From Daucus carota subsp. sativus (Eukaryota > Streptophyta > Magnoliopsida > Apiales > Apiaceae): a stretch of 64,000 nucleotides of DNA. Position 1 is the first letter of the stretch; each line of letters starts with the position of its first letter. Under the pieces are notes generated by a model. That model was not told where the DNA came from. It ran no database searches and saw nothing but the letters and a program-made list of their open reading frames with translations. Of the stretch, positions 1 to 11,281 are shown piece after piece. The DNA lies in contig NC_030384.2 in assembly GCF_001625215.2 (NCBI RefSeq), positions 38,908,390-38,972,389 of the forward strand, read 5' to 3'. A program made the translations under genes and the position numbers.

Positions 1-776
1 CTCTTGTAATGGTAGCTTCAAATTTGACGTCTATGCTTTCATAGATTTGATAATATGCCATTTTTGGCTTATTTGTTTTAAATTCTAATTATGGGTGTCC
101 TAAAATTAAACTCCAACACTTAAATGTTACTCTCTTTTTCCGTCATTTCTTTATACTTTTTTTTTGTCGCTTTCAATTATTTATATTTCAAAATTTATTT
201 AAACTTATCTAATAGTAAAATTTTATAATATAAAAATCAATCATATTCATTATTTTTCTCCACAATACTCACATTATTCGCTTTCACCTTTTACTCTATT
301 CATTCTTTTCTTTCTTTCTTTTTTGTCAGGACTCTCTATTCATTCTTGTCTCCACTATTTTGATTTTTTTTTAAATTTATATGTCCAAATTATTTGTAAA
401 CTAATGAAAGGGATAACGAATTAATTACTTTTCTTAATCTCAAGGAAGTCAGTCGTGAATTTTTTTTCTTAATGATGGTCAAATTGATAAAATCACAAAT
501 CACTCGACGTGTTTGTATAATGTAATTTTTTGTCCCATCAAATAATAGGAAATTGGAAACCAGACCGACCACTGGAAGAAGTGCCAGTTGTGGGAAGTCA
601 CAGGTAGACAGCTAAATGCAGTGCTCTATAAAGTTGTATCCTCCGCGTGCAGTAACGAGACAAAGAATTAAAAAGTAAATGTATTGGAACATAAAATTAG
701 AGAACACTGAATACTGATTTGTGAATTACTCTGGATGCTCCAACTATTTTCTTTGCACTTTCTTCGTGGGGTTTGT
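1..776. other. AT-rich intergenic DNA
   Basis: I see no supported gene here. The stretch is AT-rich with T-runs and short open frames of low complexity. The more GC-balanced part around 540-660 looks promoter-like but leads to no recognisable coding exon. Confidence 0.4.
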
Positions 777-950
777 CTAGTGCGTACTCATGGGCACATG
801 CTAAGCATGGAAACTCGTAAATTTGATGTGTTTTCATTGGTGTGATTGGTGTGAATGCAGGGGCCATCATTATTAAAGAAGTGTAAGCCAATCAAAACAC
901 AAAAAACTATCAAATTTTGTGCTTATTGTGTGTCCATGGGCACACACTAG
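777..950. mobile_element. Short MITE with palindromic terminal inverted repeats
   Basis: The left end CTAGTGCGTACTCATGGGC matches, inverted, the right end that finishes in CCATGGGCACACACTAG, over about 30 bases with some mismatches. There is no coding capacity. The interior (tgattggtgtgaatgcaggggcca) resembles the MITE at 6499-6665, so the two probably belong to one family. The target-site duplication is not clear. Confidence 0.55.
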
Positions 951-2060
951 AAAAACCGTTCTTCATGTCCCATATAACATTTTATACTTAAAATTTTATC
1001 AAATATTTAAGTTACGAATTTAAAACAAACTTACATTAGCTTGCCTTAAATCATATTCGGCCACTGGACTGTCATTTGTTACGAATTAATCGGTAAGTAT
1101 TCAAAATAGGTTTTAGAAGCAAAAAAAACACATGAAATCTAGCTTTTTTTCGGATTTGAAATTGTTAAATAATTTTAAAATCTATCCAAACACTTCTAAA
1201 AGCATTTTCAGTGAAGTCGGGCATAATATTTTACTATATTGGACCTCTAATTAAAGTAGCTTGTTGCATGAGATTGTATATGTGACTGTTTGGCAACGGC
1301 CTAAATGCTAGTTTGTAGGTTGGGTTTATACCGTTAAGAATGCTAGCTTTTATTTCAGGATTTTTACTTATTTATCAAATATTTTAATTACTTATAAGTC
1401 TTAACTTGTTTCTTCAGATTTCTACTCTATTTTATTATTTTAAACTCACCTAAACGGCCCTTATGTTTAGTATAAAGAATTCAACATATATTTTGAGATT
1501 TTATAATATATAATTTTATCAATTATTTTAAGTTTGTTCTAAATAAAAATTAATATCTATTTTTTTTATTAAAAAACAAATTTTTAAAAATAATTATAGA
1601 ATTATTTTTTAAAGGTGCGTTGTAACAGTGCTACTATTTGGTTAATCTTATTTTTCATAATGAGAGTTTATTTATGAAAAAAATTATATAAATATACTTT
1701 TTTTATCGAATAAGTCCTTTTTTATATCAAATAACAACAACTAAAAAAATACATTTTTAATTTTTATATCTAAAAAAGTTATAAAAAATTATTTGCCAAA
1801 ATATTAAATCCTTATTTGTTTAAAAACAATAGTCCCTAGACAGTCCCAATATTTACGTTGTTGACGCAGTTTGACACTTTAGAATAAAACTTAGATTGTC
1901 TAACCAGAAAAAGAATAAATGAACATTTTTGTTTGTTTAACAAAAGGGTGTTAATTTATTACCTGTAACGCTCATGAGCTGAGCAAGAAATGAGTAGGTC
2001 TGCATTACCCACACGGTATCTCCGCTGTCATCTTGCTGTACCACTTCTTACATCCAACTT
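951..2060. other. AT-rich intergenic DNA upstream of the NOI gene
   Basis: I see no gene. Around 1287-1465 the pair gtttggcaacggcc ... cctaaacggccctta suggests a degenerate MITE. The last 100 bases before 2060 become less AT-rich and lead into the promoter of the NOI gene. Confidence 0.35.
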
Positions 2061-2068
2061 TATATACA
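2061..2068 (+). promoter_or_regulatory. Probable TATA box of the NOI gene
   Basis: TATATACA lies 133 bases upstream of the ATG at 2194, followed by a CT/CA-rich leader typical of plant 5' UTRs. The start of transcription is inferred, not seen. Confidence 0.45.
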
Positions 2069-2193
2069 GATAAACTCCTCCATCACACAACTAAACACAC
2101 AATATCTCCATCTGGGCTGTTTGTTTCAGACACAACTCAATTCTACTACTAAATCATCTTCAACTCTTCTCCGAAGCTACTCCAGTTTCATCT

Positions 2194-4093
2194 ATGGCAG
2201 ATCACAAAGATGTAAGAATCTTTTACTCTAACTTCAGACACACACAGCTTGTCCCAAGTTTCTGACTTCTGTTGATTTTCTTGTTCTTGTTTTTACAGAT
2301 AATTGTTTACCCCTGTCTTTTATTTAGTTCTAAATATGGGCTTTGTTAACACTTTTTTGTGAAATTATCTAGATTTTTTAATCAGTGTACAAGAAAGAAA
2401 AATAGGGGCTAAGCTTGAGTTGATAATTTGGTAGTATATACTGCAATTGCCAAAAAGCTTGTATAATTGAAAGGAGTCACACACTCATACTTGTGATACT
2501 GTTAAATTCATTGAATCACCTTGTTATTGGTTTCTTCTGTTTTTTTTTTTTTTTAATTGCTTTTTACATGAGAATAAGAATCTAATTACCAACAAAACAA
2601 GAGAAAGCAAAAAGAAGAAGAAAATTTGATCTTGATTTGACTACTGTACATGTCTGATGTCTTTATGTATTTTGTAATTTGAGGTATCAAGATGCATATT
2701 CTGCAAGAATTGTGAGTTGTGACACTTTACCTTGCTGCCATAGTTCCAAGCACGACCATCGGATATACTAAATTACTAATTATTAGAAGAGCAAGAAACT
2801 GTCAAGTGACGACATGATAGAAAATCTTGAGTTTTAACCCAATTTATCTTTGTCATATTATTAGAAAAATACCGGACTAATTTGTAAGTGACGATATGAT
2901 CTTTTGGTTTTAGAAAAATGCACCATGGCTATCTGTGCCACAATTTGGGGACTGGGACCTAAAGGGGCAAGTACCGGACTACTCCATGGATTTCTCGAAG
3001 ATAAGAGAAATGAGGAAACAGAACAAGAGGGATGTATCAAGAGCCAGTCTTGGCAATGAAGAAGAACTCATATCCTCAGCAACCAAACCAAGCTCGGGCC
3101 ACCAAACTATTCATCACAATTACAATCAGGACCACTCTCCAACTGTAAGATTTCTTGGTTTATTTGCTTTCAATTTATGCTTGTTCGTAATATTAGTTTG
3201 CTCGTAGTCAGTAACAAAAATTTAGTTTGATTTTATACTACAGTCATTCAAACGGGTGTAGTTCTTATTTGGACAATGGATGATGAGTCGTTAAAAGTAG
3301 GTGACAAATTTTACAATGGATGTTGTGGGGAACAAGCTCCTAACTTTTATACCCTATATCATGTGGAATTTTAATCTCACAAGTTCCTGATATTGTATTA
3401 TACTCACACACATGTCTTGATTCCAATGAACCTTGCACAAAAGGTTAAGTTCAATAATAAGGTAACCATGGGCGGTTCCTATCTTTACCAGAAGGTTCTG
3501 AATTATGTGCTTCATATTGTTTAATCATATATATTCTCTGAATTATGTGCATTATATTGTTTAATCAAATACATTCCGAATGTGTATATGCGTTACTACT
3601 GATTGATCTTTTGGTATTAATAGAATATTATGACAGATAGCATTCCATGTGCTTCATGGTTTATAATTTTTAGTAAAATCTTTATGAAACGCGCTAAGGG
3701 GCATCTGGTACAAGGTGGTTAAAATGAAATCAGAATTTTATTCTCATGTGTTGGTGTTTAGATGGATAATTTATATGTTTAGAATGGTTAACCCATTTGT
3801 TGAACTGGGCAACACAAACCTCCTAGTGTTTGAATGGATAATATATTTGTTTAACTGGGTAACGCAAACTACTAGACCCACAAGTTCCTCGTTCCCTTGC
3901 TCGCATCTTCAGTCCCATTTCCATAACAATTCAAACACTTAATATAATCCTGACAGATTTATGTTTTCTTGGTTGAATTTTCTCCTCTTGACAGTCACTC
4001 GACAAATAGTTGATATTGATTAGTACATTTGTTTAAACCTTGCAGATGCGGAGGAGCATTTTCAGCTACTTCAACTGCTGTGTCAAAGCGTGA
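2194..4093 (+). CDS. RIN4-like NOI-domain protein, three exons
   Basis: Exons are 2194-2211, 2914-3144 and 4046-4093, with GT-AG introns of 702 and 901 bases; they join in frame to 98 residues. The start is the first ATG after the leader and gives the usual short MADHK-type first exon. The NOI domain holds VPQFGDW (residues 14-20), which fits the [LVI]PxFGxW cleavage site of the bacterial effector AvrRpt2 in RIN4, followed by a YSMDFSKIREMRK segment. The last exon ends in a Cys-Cys pair (94-95), the expected palmitoylation site that ties NOI proteins to the plasma membrane. Family role: regulators of immunity and of exocytosis. The protein has one NOI domain, whereas RIN4 itself has two, so it is a short NOI paralog and not RIN4. 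Intron 2 holds short direct repeats (about 3489-3575 and 3756-3870). Confidence 0.9.
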
Positions 4094-4750
4094 GGAAGAT
4101 ATTCAAGAGCAATTTTTTTAATGTTTTTGAACAGACATCTGTAAGATGAACTTAAGTTACCAAAGACTCTTGTCTGTTAGCTATTGAAGTATGAATGTAG
4201 ATATGTACTGAAACAAGTTTCCCTTTTATCACAAGCAATTTCCCTTTCTCTGTTCTGTAGTTCTTGCATCTGGATATGGTAACAAGTAACAACCACACTC
4301 GCCCATCACACCTATTGGTTCAACGCCATCTCTCCCTCTCATCTCTTTTTATAAATGTTATTTGCCAAATAATATTTACTTATTTTATCAAGAGAAGAAG
4401 TGACATGGTTTTCAATCTGTAAAGTCGAAATATAGAGTGATATGATACAGTCATAAGGGGACCAAATAGTAAAACAACATTCCTCAAATAACCCTCAAAC
4501 TAAGCCCGTCACTACCTGCGTTCATCCAAAAGAGTTAAATGGTCAAAACGTAAGCAAACTACGCCTCTAATCACGCAGAGTGCTAAATCATAGAGATCGT
4601 GATTACGCCTCTAATCACACGTATTGCTAAATCAAAGAGATCGTGACAAGATTAGAGCGGCTGGGGGAGATGTAGGAGCTACTCTAATGGTGGGAGCTCC
4701 TCCTTAAGCCTAAACTGGTCACCGGGCAGTCTATGTTGTGTTTGGTCAGG
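4094..4750. other. 3' flank of the NOI gene and intergenic DNA
   Basis: The first 150 bases are the likely 3' UTR; I see no clean AATAAA. A near-duplicate of aatcacgcagagtgctaaatcatagagatcgtga occurs twice around 4570-4650. There is no gene. Confidence 0.4.
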
Positions 4751-4964
4751 GAGAATGGAATGCAATGACTACATATAAATGAAAATAATTTGGCCGGAAA
4801 AAATAGAATAGAATGACTAAATGACCGGAGAATGGAATGGAATAAATATATATAAGTGAGAATGGAATGCAATGACTACATATAAATGAAAATAATTTGG
4901 CCGGAAAAAATAGAATAGAATGACTAAATGACCGGAGAATGGAATGGAATAAATATATATAAGT
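4751..4964. repeat. Two-copy tandem repeat, 107-base unit
   Basis: The segment starting gagaatggaatgcaatgac at 4751 is repeated essentially unchanged at 4858. More diverged related copies follow to about 5190 (for example near 5085). It is non-coding, and the apparent reading frames on the minus strand are by-products of the repeat. Confidence 0.8.
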
Positions 4965-5349
4965 GAAAATAGTTTGATTGGGAATAATAGAATGAAGTGA
5001 CTACATATCAATGAAAATTGTAGAGATAAAAGCAAAGTTTCTGGCAGTAAAATTATTATGATGAGATTTGAGACCAGGAGAATGGAATGGAATAACTATG
5101 TATAAATGAAAATAGTTTGGTTGGGAAGAAGAGAATGAAGTGACTACATATAAATGAAAATTGTAGAGATAAAAGGAAAGTTTCTCAAACACATAAAACA
5201 CTATGATGATAAGCCATCTTAAACTCATACTACTATGGACATAAAAGAAAGGCACACAATCAAGCCAACAAGAAGATCAATAATACAAACAACAAATACA
5301 CTTAAATTCGATATTTTTGGCCATAATGTATATAAGTGATGATGATATT

Positions 5350-6330
5350 TCAAAGTTTTAATCCTGAACCACCGAACTTTTCCTGGGTAATGTGATCCAA
5401 CTTGGCAGCCATCTCTGGAGTTAGACACTTATTTCCTTCTCCAACTTGACCATTCCGAAAAAAGGAAGAATTGCTTAGTCCAGGCAACAAATGTCCAGTG
5501 CTATTAACCTGTAGTTTGCTCATGCTCCCAAAACTACACAAACTCGTGATCTGATCAACCATTTCCATTAATTCCTCTTCTGGTGAGAAGGGTCTTCCCA
5601 GAAACCGCGCCAGACGCCTGATTTGAGTATGAGGCTCAGACTTCAACTCTTCATACCTCATAAACAGCACCTTGTTTGGTCTTTCCAGGCTTTCTTGCCA
5701 ATATCCCAAGATTTGATCCCATATAGGACCAGCCAAGTTTGTGCCTTGGCAGAACAAATGAAATGCCTCCTCCAAAGAAATGGGAGAAGATCGAACACCA
5801 GTATTATTGGCGAAGTGAAAGAGTGAAACAAAAGTGTCCTTGATGTCCCTGCACAAATACACAATCTTGATGTTAGTTGATCCATCATCGTCCTCTGTTA
5901 CGGACTTGGGGAGGCAGACTATTGGAAAATGGCAGGCAAAGATCCTACTGCTGCTGTCTAAGAAGAAGGAGTCATATTCGGACGGCTTAGTTAATGCGAT
6001 AAAAGGGACAAGCTGATGAGGAGTTTTTTGTCGCAGAGGGTGATGAGCATCTTGAGGATGATGTTTCTGGCGGTTAAGTAAAGCATAGAGAATGGCTTTC
6101 ATCCAGGTGGTGCCAGATTTGGGTGGAGTTACAAGGAAGACATCGTTTTGTCGAGGTCGAAAATGTTGTTGACAGTCGATCAAGCCTTTCAAACTTATAG
6201 AACCAAACCAGAATCCTTGGTATTGATAAGTGTAGTCTTCAGTTATGCCTTTGGCTTTTGGCAGGGATGAAAGCCATTCTTGGCTACAAACCACAGGCTC
6301 AGCGTCAGACTCTGTTGTTTTCGCTTCCAT
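5350..6330 (-). CDS. Cytosolic sulfotransferase, intact copy (SOT-1)
   Basis: This is a single-exon gene of 326 residues, the usual length for plant cytosolic SOTs, which move sulfate from PAPS to a hydroxyl on a small molecule. PPKSGTTW (69-76) is the 5'-phosphosulfate loop. His134 in ACHFP sits at the catalytic-base position. YLCRDIKDTFVSLFHF (158-173) is the 3'-phosphate site, with Arg161 and Ser169. The last PAPS motif reads RNGQVGEGNK (292-301) instead of the family's RKGxxGDWK, a shared feature of this array. The start MEAKTTE is the same in all copies. It is the only copy of six with no break. Its 5' flank to about 6480 is nearly identical to that of SOT-3, and its 3' flank matches SOT-2 and SOT-4. 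The substrate cannot be read from sequence; flavonols, hydroxyjasmonate and brassinosteroids are known for the family. Confidence 0.95.
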   Translation of the reverse strand: MEAKTTESDAEPVVCSQEWLSSLPKAKGITEDYTYQYQGFWFGSISLKGLIDCQQHFRPRQNDVFLVTPPKSGTTWMKAILYALLNRQKHHPQDAHHPLRQKTPHQLVPFIALTKPSEYDSFFLDSSSRIFACHFPIVCLPKSVTEDDDGSTNIKIVYLCRDIKDTFVSLFHFANNTGVRSSPISLEEAFHLFCQGTNLAGPIWDQILGYWQESLERPNKVLFMRYEELKSEPHTQIRRLARFLGRPFSPEEELMEMVDQITSLCSFGSMSKLQVNSTGHLLPGLSNSSFFRNGQVGEGNKCLTPEMAAKLDHITQEKFGGSGLKL

Positions 6331-6498
6331 GATATGTTATGTTAACATGCAAAGAAAAGACATGTGATATATTATAATATTGGACACCACTAGCCCAGGG
6401 ACCTATAGCATATTCCTCGATTAAATAATTGGATTACAGCTCTACAATCACAAACCGTTAGAAAGAGTAGGACCCCTAGGTATTACATTTATGGAAAA

Positions 6499-6665
6499 TG
6501 CTTATTGCACATAATTGTGTACTAAAACATGTACATAATGATATGTGTCAGATTTTAATTGGATGACCCCCTGCATTTACACCAATCACCCCAATTAAAA
6601 CCCACCACATCACTTGCCACATCATTATGTACAAATTTTCTGTACACAATTATGTGCACCTAGCA
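6499..6665. mobile_element. MITE with GCACATAATTGTGTAC inverted ends
   Basis: The left end TGCTTATTGCACATAATTG pairs with the right end CAATTATGTGCACCTAGCA. It is 167 bases with no coding capacity. The interior contains the same tgcatttacaccaatcacc-type segment as the MITE at 777-950, in inverse orientation. A possible diverged relative lies at about 6970-7110. Confidence 0.6.
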
Positions 6666-6708
6666 CTACTCTACATTTATAGTAGTGTTACATACACAAA
6701 ATTGGATA

Positions 6709-6959
6709 CTCCCTCTGTCCCATTTAATTCTATACGTTTCTTTTTAACTGCTCGACACGCATTTCAATGCTCTTATAAAATATAGTTCCGTAACTTTTTT
6801 TTGAGATTTTCTTTTTCTGTATAAAAATATAACATCCAAACTTTAATACAGAAAAGAAAAATTTTAAAAACAAATTGCACAACTACATTTTGCAGGAGCA
6901 TTAAAGTCCGTGCCGCGTCCCCGTCCCCCAATGTATACAACTCAGGGGGACGGAGGGAG
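6709..6959. mobile_element. Stowaway-type MITE
   Basis: It runs from CTCCCTCTGTCCC to GGGGGACGGAGGGAG and is flanked by TA on both sides. This is the Tc1/mariner Stowaway signature. It is 251 bases and non-coding. Long interior inverted repeats (tttttctgtataaaaatata / tttaatacagaaaag) resemble the MITE at 57325-57575. Confidence 0.85.
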
Positions 6960-7109
6960 TACATAATTTTGGACAAAATGACATGACAAGTAAGGTGGGA
7001 AGTTTTAAGTGGTGCTATTAATGCATATACAGGGGCCAATCAAATCACAAGTTAACACATACTTATTCTGTGAATGTTTTTGTACACAATCCTGTGCATC
7101 TAACATTTT

Positions 7110-7511
7110 CCTTACAGTTAATATAAATACATATTTTAAAAATTATTTTAATTTTTTTACATTGTTGTGTGTGTCAGAAATAATTTTAAAATATAATACA
7201 TAAACTTTGAGGGAACACAGGAGGTAAAGTAGCTATTAGAGACTAAATATATACACTGTTACCTCTCAAACAGTTAAAGTGAACGGCGTATTTGGACGGA
7301 ATAGTGACTAGGGTTTACAACTTGCACGGTAATGTCAAGTGTAAGGTGCATATTGCCACGTTTTAAAGTTTAGGTACTAAACTGCGTTTGAAGCAAAACT
7401 AAGAGATACAAAATGTAATTAACTCTTCAATTATTTCCCAGCTGATTGACAAATTTGCTGTTGTTTATCCACCCAGCAGTTGCTCAGTCATTTGTAGTGT
7501 ACAGAATGCTA
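7110..7511. other. Intergenic DNA between MITEs
   Basis: No gene seen. The segment around 7300-7500 is ordinary AT-rich DNA. Confidence 0.35.
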
Positions 7512-7770
7512 CTCCCTCCGATTCTAATTACTTTTCCCGTTTGAAATGTCGGTACTGTTCATAACACGAGACAAATTACTAATTTACGTATAATCTATAA
7601 GATAAAATATAGTCATGAGTGATCTTATTGGATTCGTATTTATAAGTACTTTAATACGGTGAAAGTTTTATATTTAAAACTAATATAAAATTAAAGATAT
7701 TTATAATCAAAAATGTGTATTGGCAAACGTGAAAAGGACAAATGGGAAAAGTATTTAGGGACGGAGGGAG
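7512..7770. mobile_element. Stowaway-type MITE
   Basis: It runs from CTCCCTCCGATTC to AGGGACGGAGGGAG, with TA flanks at 7510-7511 and 7771-7772. It is non-coding. Confidence 0.8.
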
Positions 7771-7772
7771 TA

Positions 7773-8684
7773 ACAGACATAGGCAACATCATCGTTTAAT
7801 CTTAGTATTGGCCAATAAATTCAGATGAAACTGTGGTTTCTTTCAGATTTGGGTGAATCGGCATATATGATATACCTGACATTAGTAGGATATAAATAGA
7901 AATAGCCTTGCTTTCGTATTTTTTTCTTGTTGAGTTACGGTGAGAAGTTATTATTGCTCAATATTTATATTCAGACATAATTTTGATAGATTTTGGAGTC
8001 TTCTAATTAGAATATGATAATAAGGTGATGATTTTTGCATGAGTATATCAAATTTATATATTCACTTTTCATTATGTAATACACGCCTATGACTCAATGG
8101 GGTGGACAATCAAAATCGCCTAAAAACCAAAGATATTATTGACATGCATGCATCTGGTGTAAATATAATTCCTAACTATGTTATAAACTCCCTCACCAAC
8201 TATTGGATACATCACATATGCGAAATTTATTAAAATCTTGTTATTCGGGACTAAGGGAATTTTTTGGATATTTTGAACTGATAATTTTGTGAGATTTTCG
8301 GAGTATTCTATACTTTCATAATCAACGAAAAGTGTTGAAGTTTGCATTTAAATTCTAAAAACTCTTTTGCATAAAATGAAAAATAAATATAATTTATTAA
8401 CATTCATAAATTATTATTACTTAATTAAAATCCGAATCAAACAACACCTTAATTGAAACGTGCTCCTGAGAAGGTACAGTACTTGGTATACATCGAGGGA
8501 GTACTACTTAAAAATGCATACATATGATGATAAGCCATCTCAAACTCATACTTTCAGGGACATAAAACAAAGAGACACAAACAAGCCAACAAGAAGATCA
8601 ATAATACAAGCAACAAACACACATTAAATTCGATATTAATTTTGGCCATAATGTATATAAGTGATGATGATATATATATATATA
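7773..8684. other. Intergenic and 3' flank of SOT-2
   Basis: No gene. From about 8520 the sequence matches the 3' flanks of SOT-1 and SOT-4 (aagccaacaagaagat, ggccataatgtatataag), so it is part of the duplicated SOT unit. A lone gagggagtac near 8496 is probably one end of a lost Stowaway. Confidence 0.5.
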
Positions 8685-10616
8685 TCAAAGTTTTAATCCT
8701 GAACCACGGAACTTGTCCTGGGTAATCTGATCCAACTTAGCAGCCATCTCTGGAGTTAGCCACTTATTTCCTTCTCCAACTTGACCGTTCCGAAAATATG
8801 AAGAATTGCTTACTCCGGGCAAGAAATGTCCTGTGCTATTAACCTGCAGTTTGCTCATGCTCCCAAAACTACACAAACTCGTGATCTGATCAACCATTTC
8901 CATTAATTCCTCCTCTGGTGAGAAGGGTCTCCCCAGAAACCGCGCCAGACGCCTGAGTTGAGCATGAGGCTCAGACTTCAACTCTTCATACCTCATAAAC
9001 AGCACCTTGTTTGGTCTCTCCAGGCTTTCCTTCCAATATTCCAAGATTTGATCCCAGATAGGACCCGCAACGTTTGTGCCTTTGCAGAATAAATGAAATG
9101 CCTCCTCCAAAGAAACGGGAGAAGATCGTAAACCCAGGGCCGGCTCATAATGAAGGCGAGTTAGGCAATCGCCTAAGGCCCCCATCTGGAGAAGGCCCCA
9201 AAATTTTATTGGTATGTATTTATGTAGGTATATATGTACAAAAATAAATAAACTAGCTTCATGATTTAAAAGAATAAAAAAAAAATATTCGAATTATCTT
9301 ACAATAGGCCCCAAAATGAAATTAATATGTATACATTGAGGTATATTTATATATGCAAAAAGAAATTAGTTTCATGATATTAAAAGAAAAATTAAAAAAG
9401 AACTAGAATTAATATCTAAATCTGGTAAAAAAATTGAGAAATACTGTGTGATAATTTTTTTTGAAAAGAATGATAACTAAAATATTAATATTGATAGTTT
9501 TAGTCATGTTTTTTTTGTGCTAACTTAATAAATACTTGATTTGAATCTCTAACTAATAATAAATATGTAAATAATTTTTTTATTGGGATGTAACTTGGTT
9601 CTTGTGAACATAAAATTTAGTTCTCAAAAATAAAAAAATGTTAGAGATTCTATTATGATTTTTTCAGTCTCTCTTCATTTTAATTACTTTTTAAATTTTA
9701 ATTTTAATAACACAAATACTTTTATTATAATATTAAATAATATAAAACTATCAATGTATATAAGTTATTTATGTTATACACAAGACACGTTACACTGATT
9801 AACATTAATTTATAATGTTAATGTCATTTTTCATCTCCGGGTCTTCTAGAGTCTAAACAATTTACTTAATTATCTAAACATCATCTTTACTCTATATCTT
9901 TACTCTATATCTTCTCCGTCCAGTTTTTGCAAAAAAAAAAAAAATTACTTCTGAGTTTTATATTATAATATTTAATATTAAAAAAATATTTATATTAGTA
10001 ATATAATATTTAAATTTTTGCTTAGGCCTCATTTTGAGGTTCCGCCTAAGGCCACAAAATTTCTTGAGCCGGTCCTGCGTAAACCAATTTTGTTTGCGAA
10101 GTGAAAGAGTGAAGTAAAAGTGTCCTTGATGTCCCTGCACAAATACACAATCTTGATGTTAGTTGATCCATCATCATCCTCCTCTGTTATGGACTTGGGG
10201 AGGCAACGTATAGGAAAATGGCAGCCAAAGATCCTACTAGTGCTGTCTAAGAATAAGGAGTCATATTCGGACGGCTTAGTTAATTCCATAAAAGGGACAA
10301 GCTGATGAGGAGTCTTTTGTCGCAGAGGGTGATGAGCATCTTGAGGATGATATTTTTGGCGGTGAAGTAAAGCATAGAGAATGGCTTTCATCCAGGTGGT
10401 GCCAGATTTGGGTGCAGTTACAAGCAAGACATCGTTTTGTCGAGGCCGAAAATGTTGTTGACAGTCGATCAAGCCTTGCAAACTTATAGTACCAAACCAG
10501 AATCCTTGGTATTGATAAGTGTTGTCTTCCGTTATGCCTTTGGCTTTTGGCAGGGATGAAAGCCATTCTTCGCTATAAACCACTGTCTCATCATGCTCTG
10601 TTGTTTTTGCTTCCAT
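8685..10616 (-). pseudogene. Sulfotransferase SOT-2, split by a hAT element
   Basis: The N-terminal part (10616 down to 10078, starting MEAKTTEHDE, with PKSGTTW and the YLCRDIKD site) and the C-terminal part (9134 down to 8685, from RSSPVSLEEAF to SGLKL) flank a 943-base hAT element at 9135-10077. Subtracting the element and one 8-base target duplication leaves 981 bases, which is 326 codons plus stop, the same length as SOT-1. I see no other frame break. The gene was therefore intact until a recent insertion. The break falls just after the 3'-phosphate site, so neither piece should be active. Its upstream flank is shared with SOT-4. Confidence 0.92.
9135..10077. mobile_element. Non-autonomous hAT element inside SOT-2
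   Basis: Ends are CAGGGCCGGCTCA and TGAGCCGGTCCTG. The target-site duplication CGTAAACC is perfect at 9127-9134 and 10078-10085; 8 bases is the hAT hallmark. Subterminal gcctaaggcccc / ggggcc-type repeats occur at both ends. There is no transposase reading frame, so it moved with enzyme from elsewhere. Confidence 0.93.
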
Positions 10617-10884
10617 GATACTTTGTTGTGTAACATTGAAAGCAAAAAAATGTGATATATAATGCATTCAGCATCAATGCCTTGCTCTGTCGTTGGTGGC
10701 GTTGGTTTCCCTGCAGGTAAACGTTATATATCATATTAATGCTCGCATCCGAGTTGGTTGGAAAATTGATAAAACTAACAAACATTTCCAATACTATCAA
10801 CATGTCTGCCCAACATGTGTGAGCCTATTAATAGACATGGGCAATACTATCATCGTTTAATCTTAACATTGGTCGATAAACTAA
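10617..10884. other. 5' flank of SOT-2
   Basis: This resembles 20265-20440 upstream of SOT-4 (gcattcagcat, ttggtttccctgcaggtaaacgtt), so it is a duplicated promoter region. A short palindromic stretch (aacatgtctgcccaacatgtg) at about 10799-10822 is missing from the SOT-4 copy. Confidence 0.6.
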
Positions 10885-11155
10885 GACCATCTCCAATCAT
10901 AATTTTATAAATAAAGCAACTTCATCTTTATTTTCACTTTTTTCACTTTATATTTTTATTCCATCTCCAATCATTACTTTATTTTATAAATAAAGCAATT
11001 TGTGTTTTATCTTCAAGTTCAACTTCATATATAAAGTAGGATAGTGCATGACTTTATATATAAAGATAGAGTAATAGATGATCGGAGATGGATTACTTTA
11101 TTTGAAAAATTAAAAGTGAAGATATACTAAGTATAGAGTGATGGTTGGAGATGCC
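10885..11155. mobile_element. Tourist-like MITE
   Basis: It runs from GACCATCTCCAATCAT to ATGGTTGGAGATGCC, forming inverted ends. The flanking triplets TAA/TTA fit PIF/Harbinger insertion but are not identical. The interior carries repeated ataaataaagcaa and ccatctccaatcat segments. It is absent from the equivalent place upstream of SOT-4. Confidence 0.65.
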
Positions 11156-11281
11156 TTAAGGTTGTTTCTATCTGATCTGGGTGGCCTTGGATATTAATGC
11201 TTGCACCAGAGTTGGTTGGAATAATTTGATAAACAAAGACGTGATGTTGATATAATGCATTCACCATTGATGTCTTGTTGA

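Noticed and set aside
4684-5255. Phe/Ile-rich minus-strand frames
   Set aside because: They come from the 107-base tandem repeat and repeat the same peptide.
9135-10077. The DNA splitting SOT-2 as an intron
   Set aside because: No GT-AG borders at the break; inverted ends and a perfect 8-base duplication show a transposon, and the intact paralog has no intron there.
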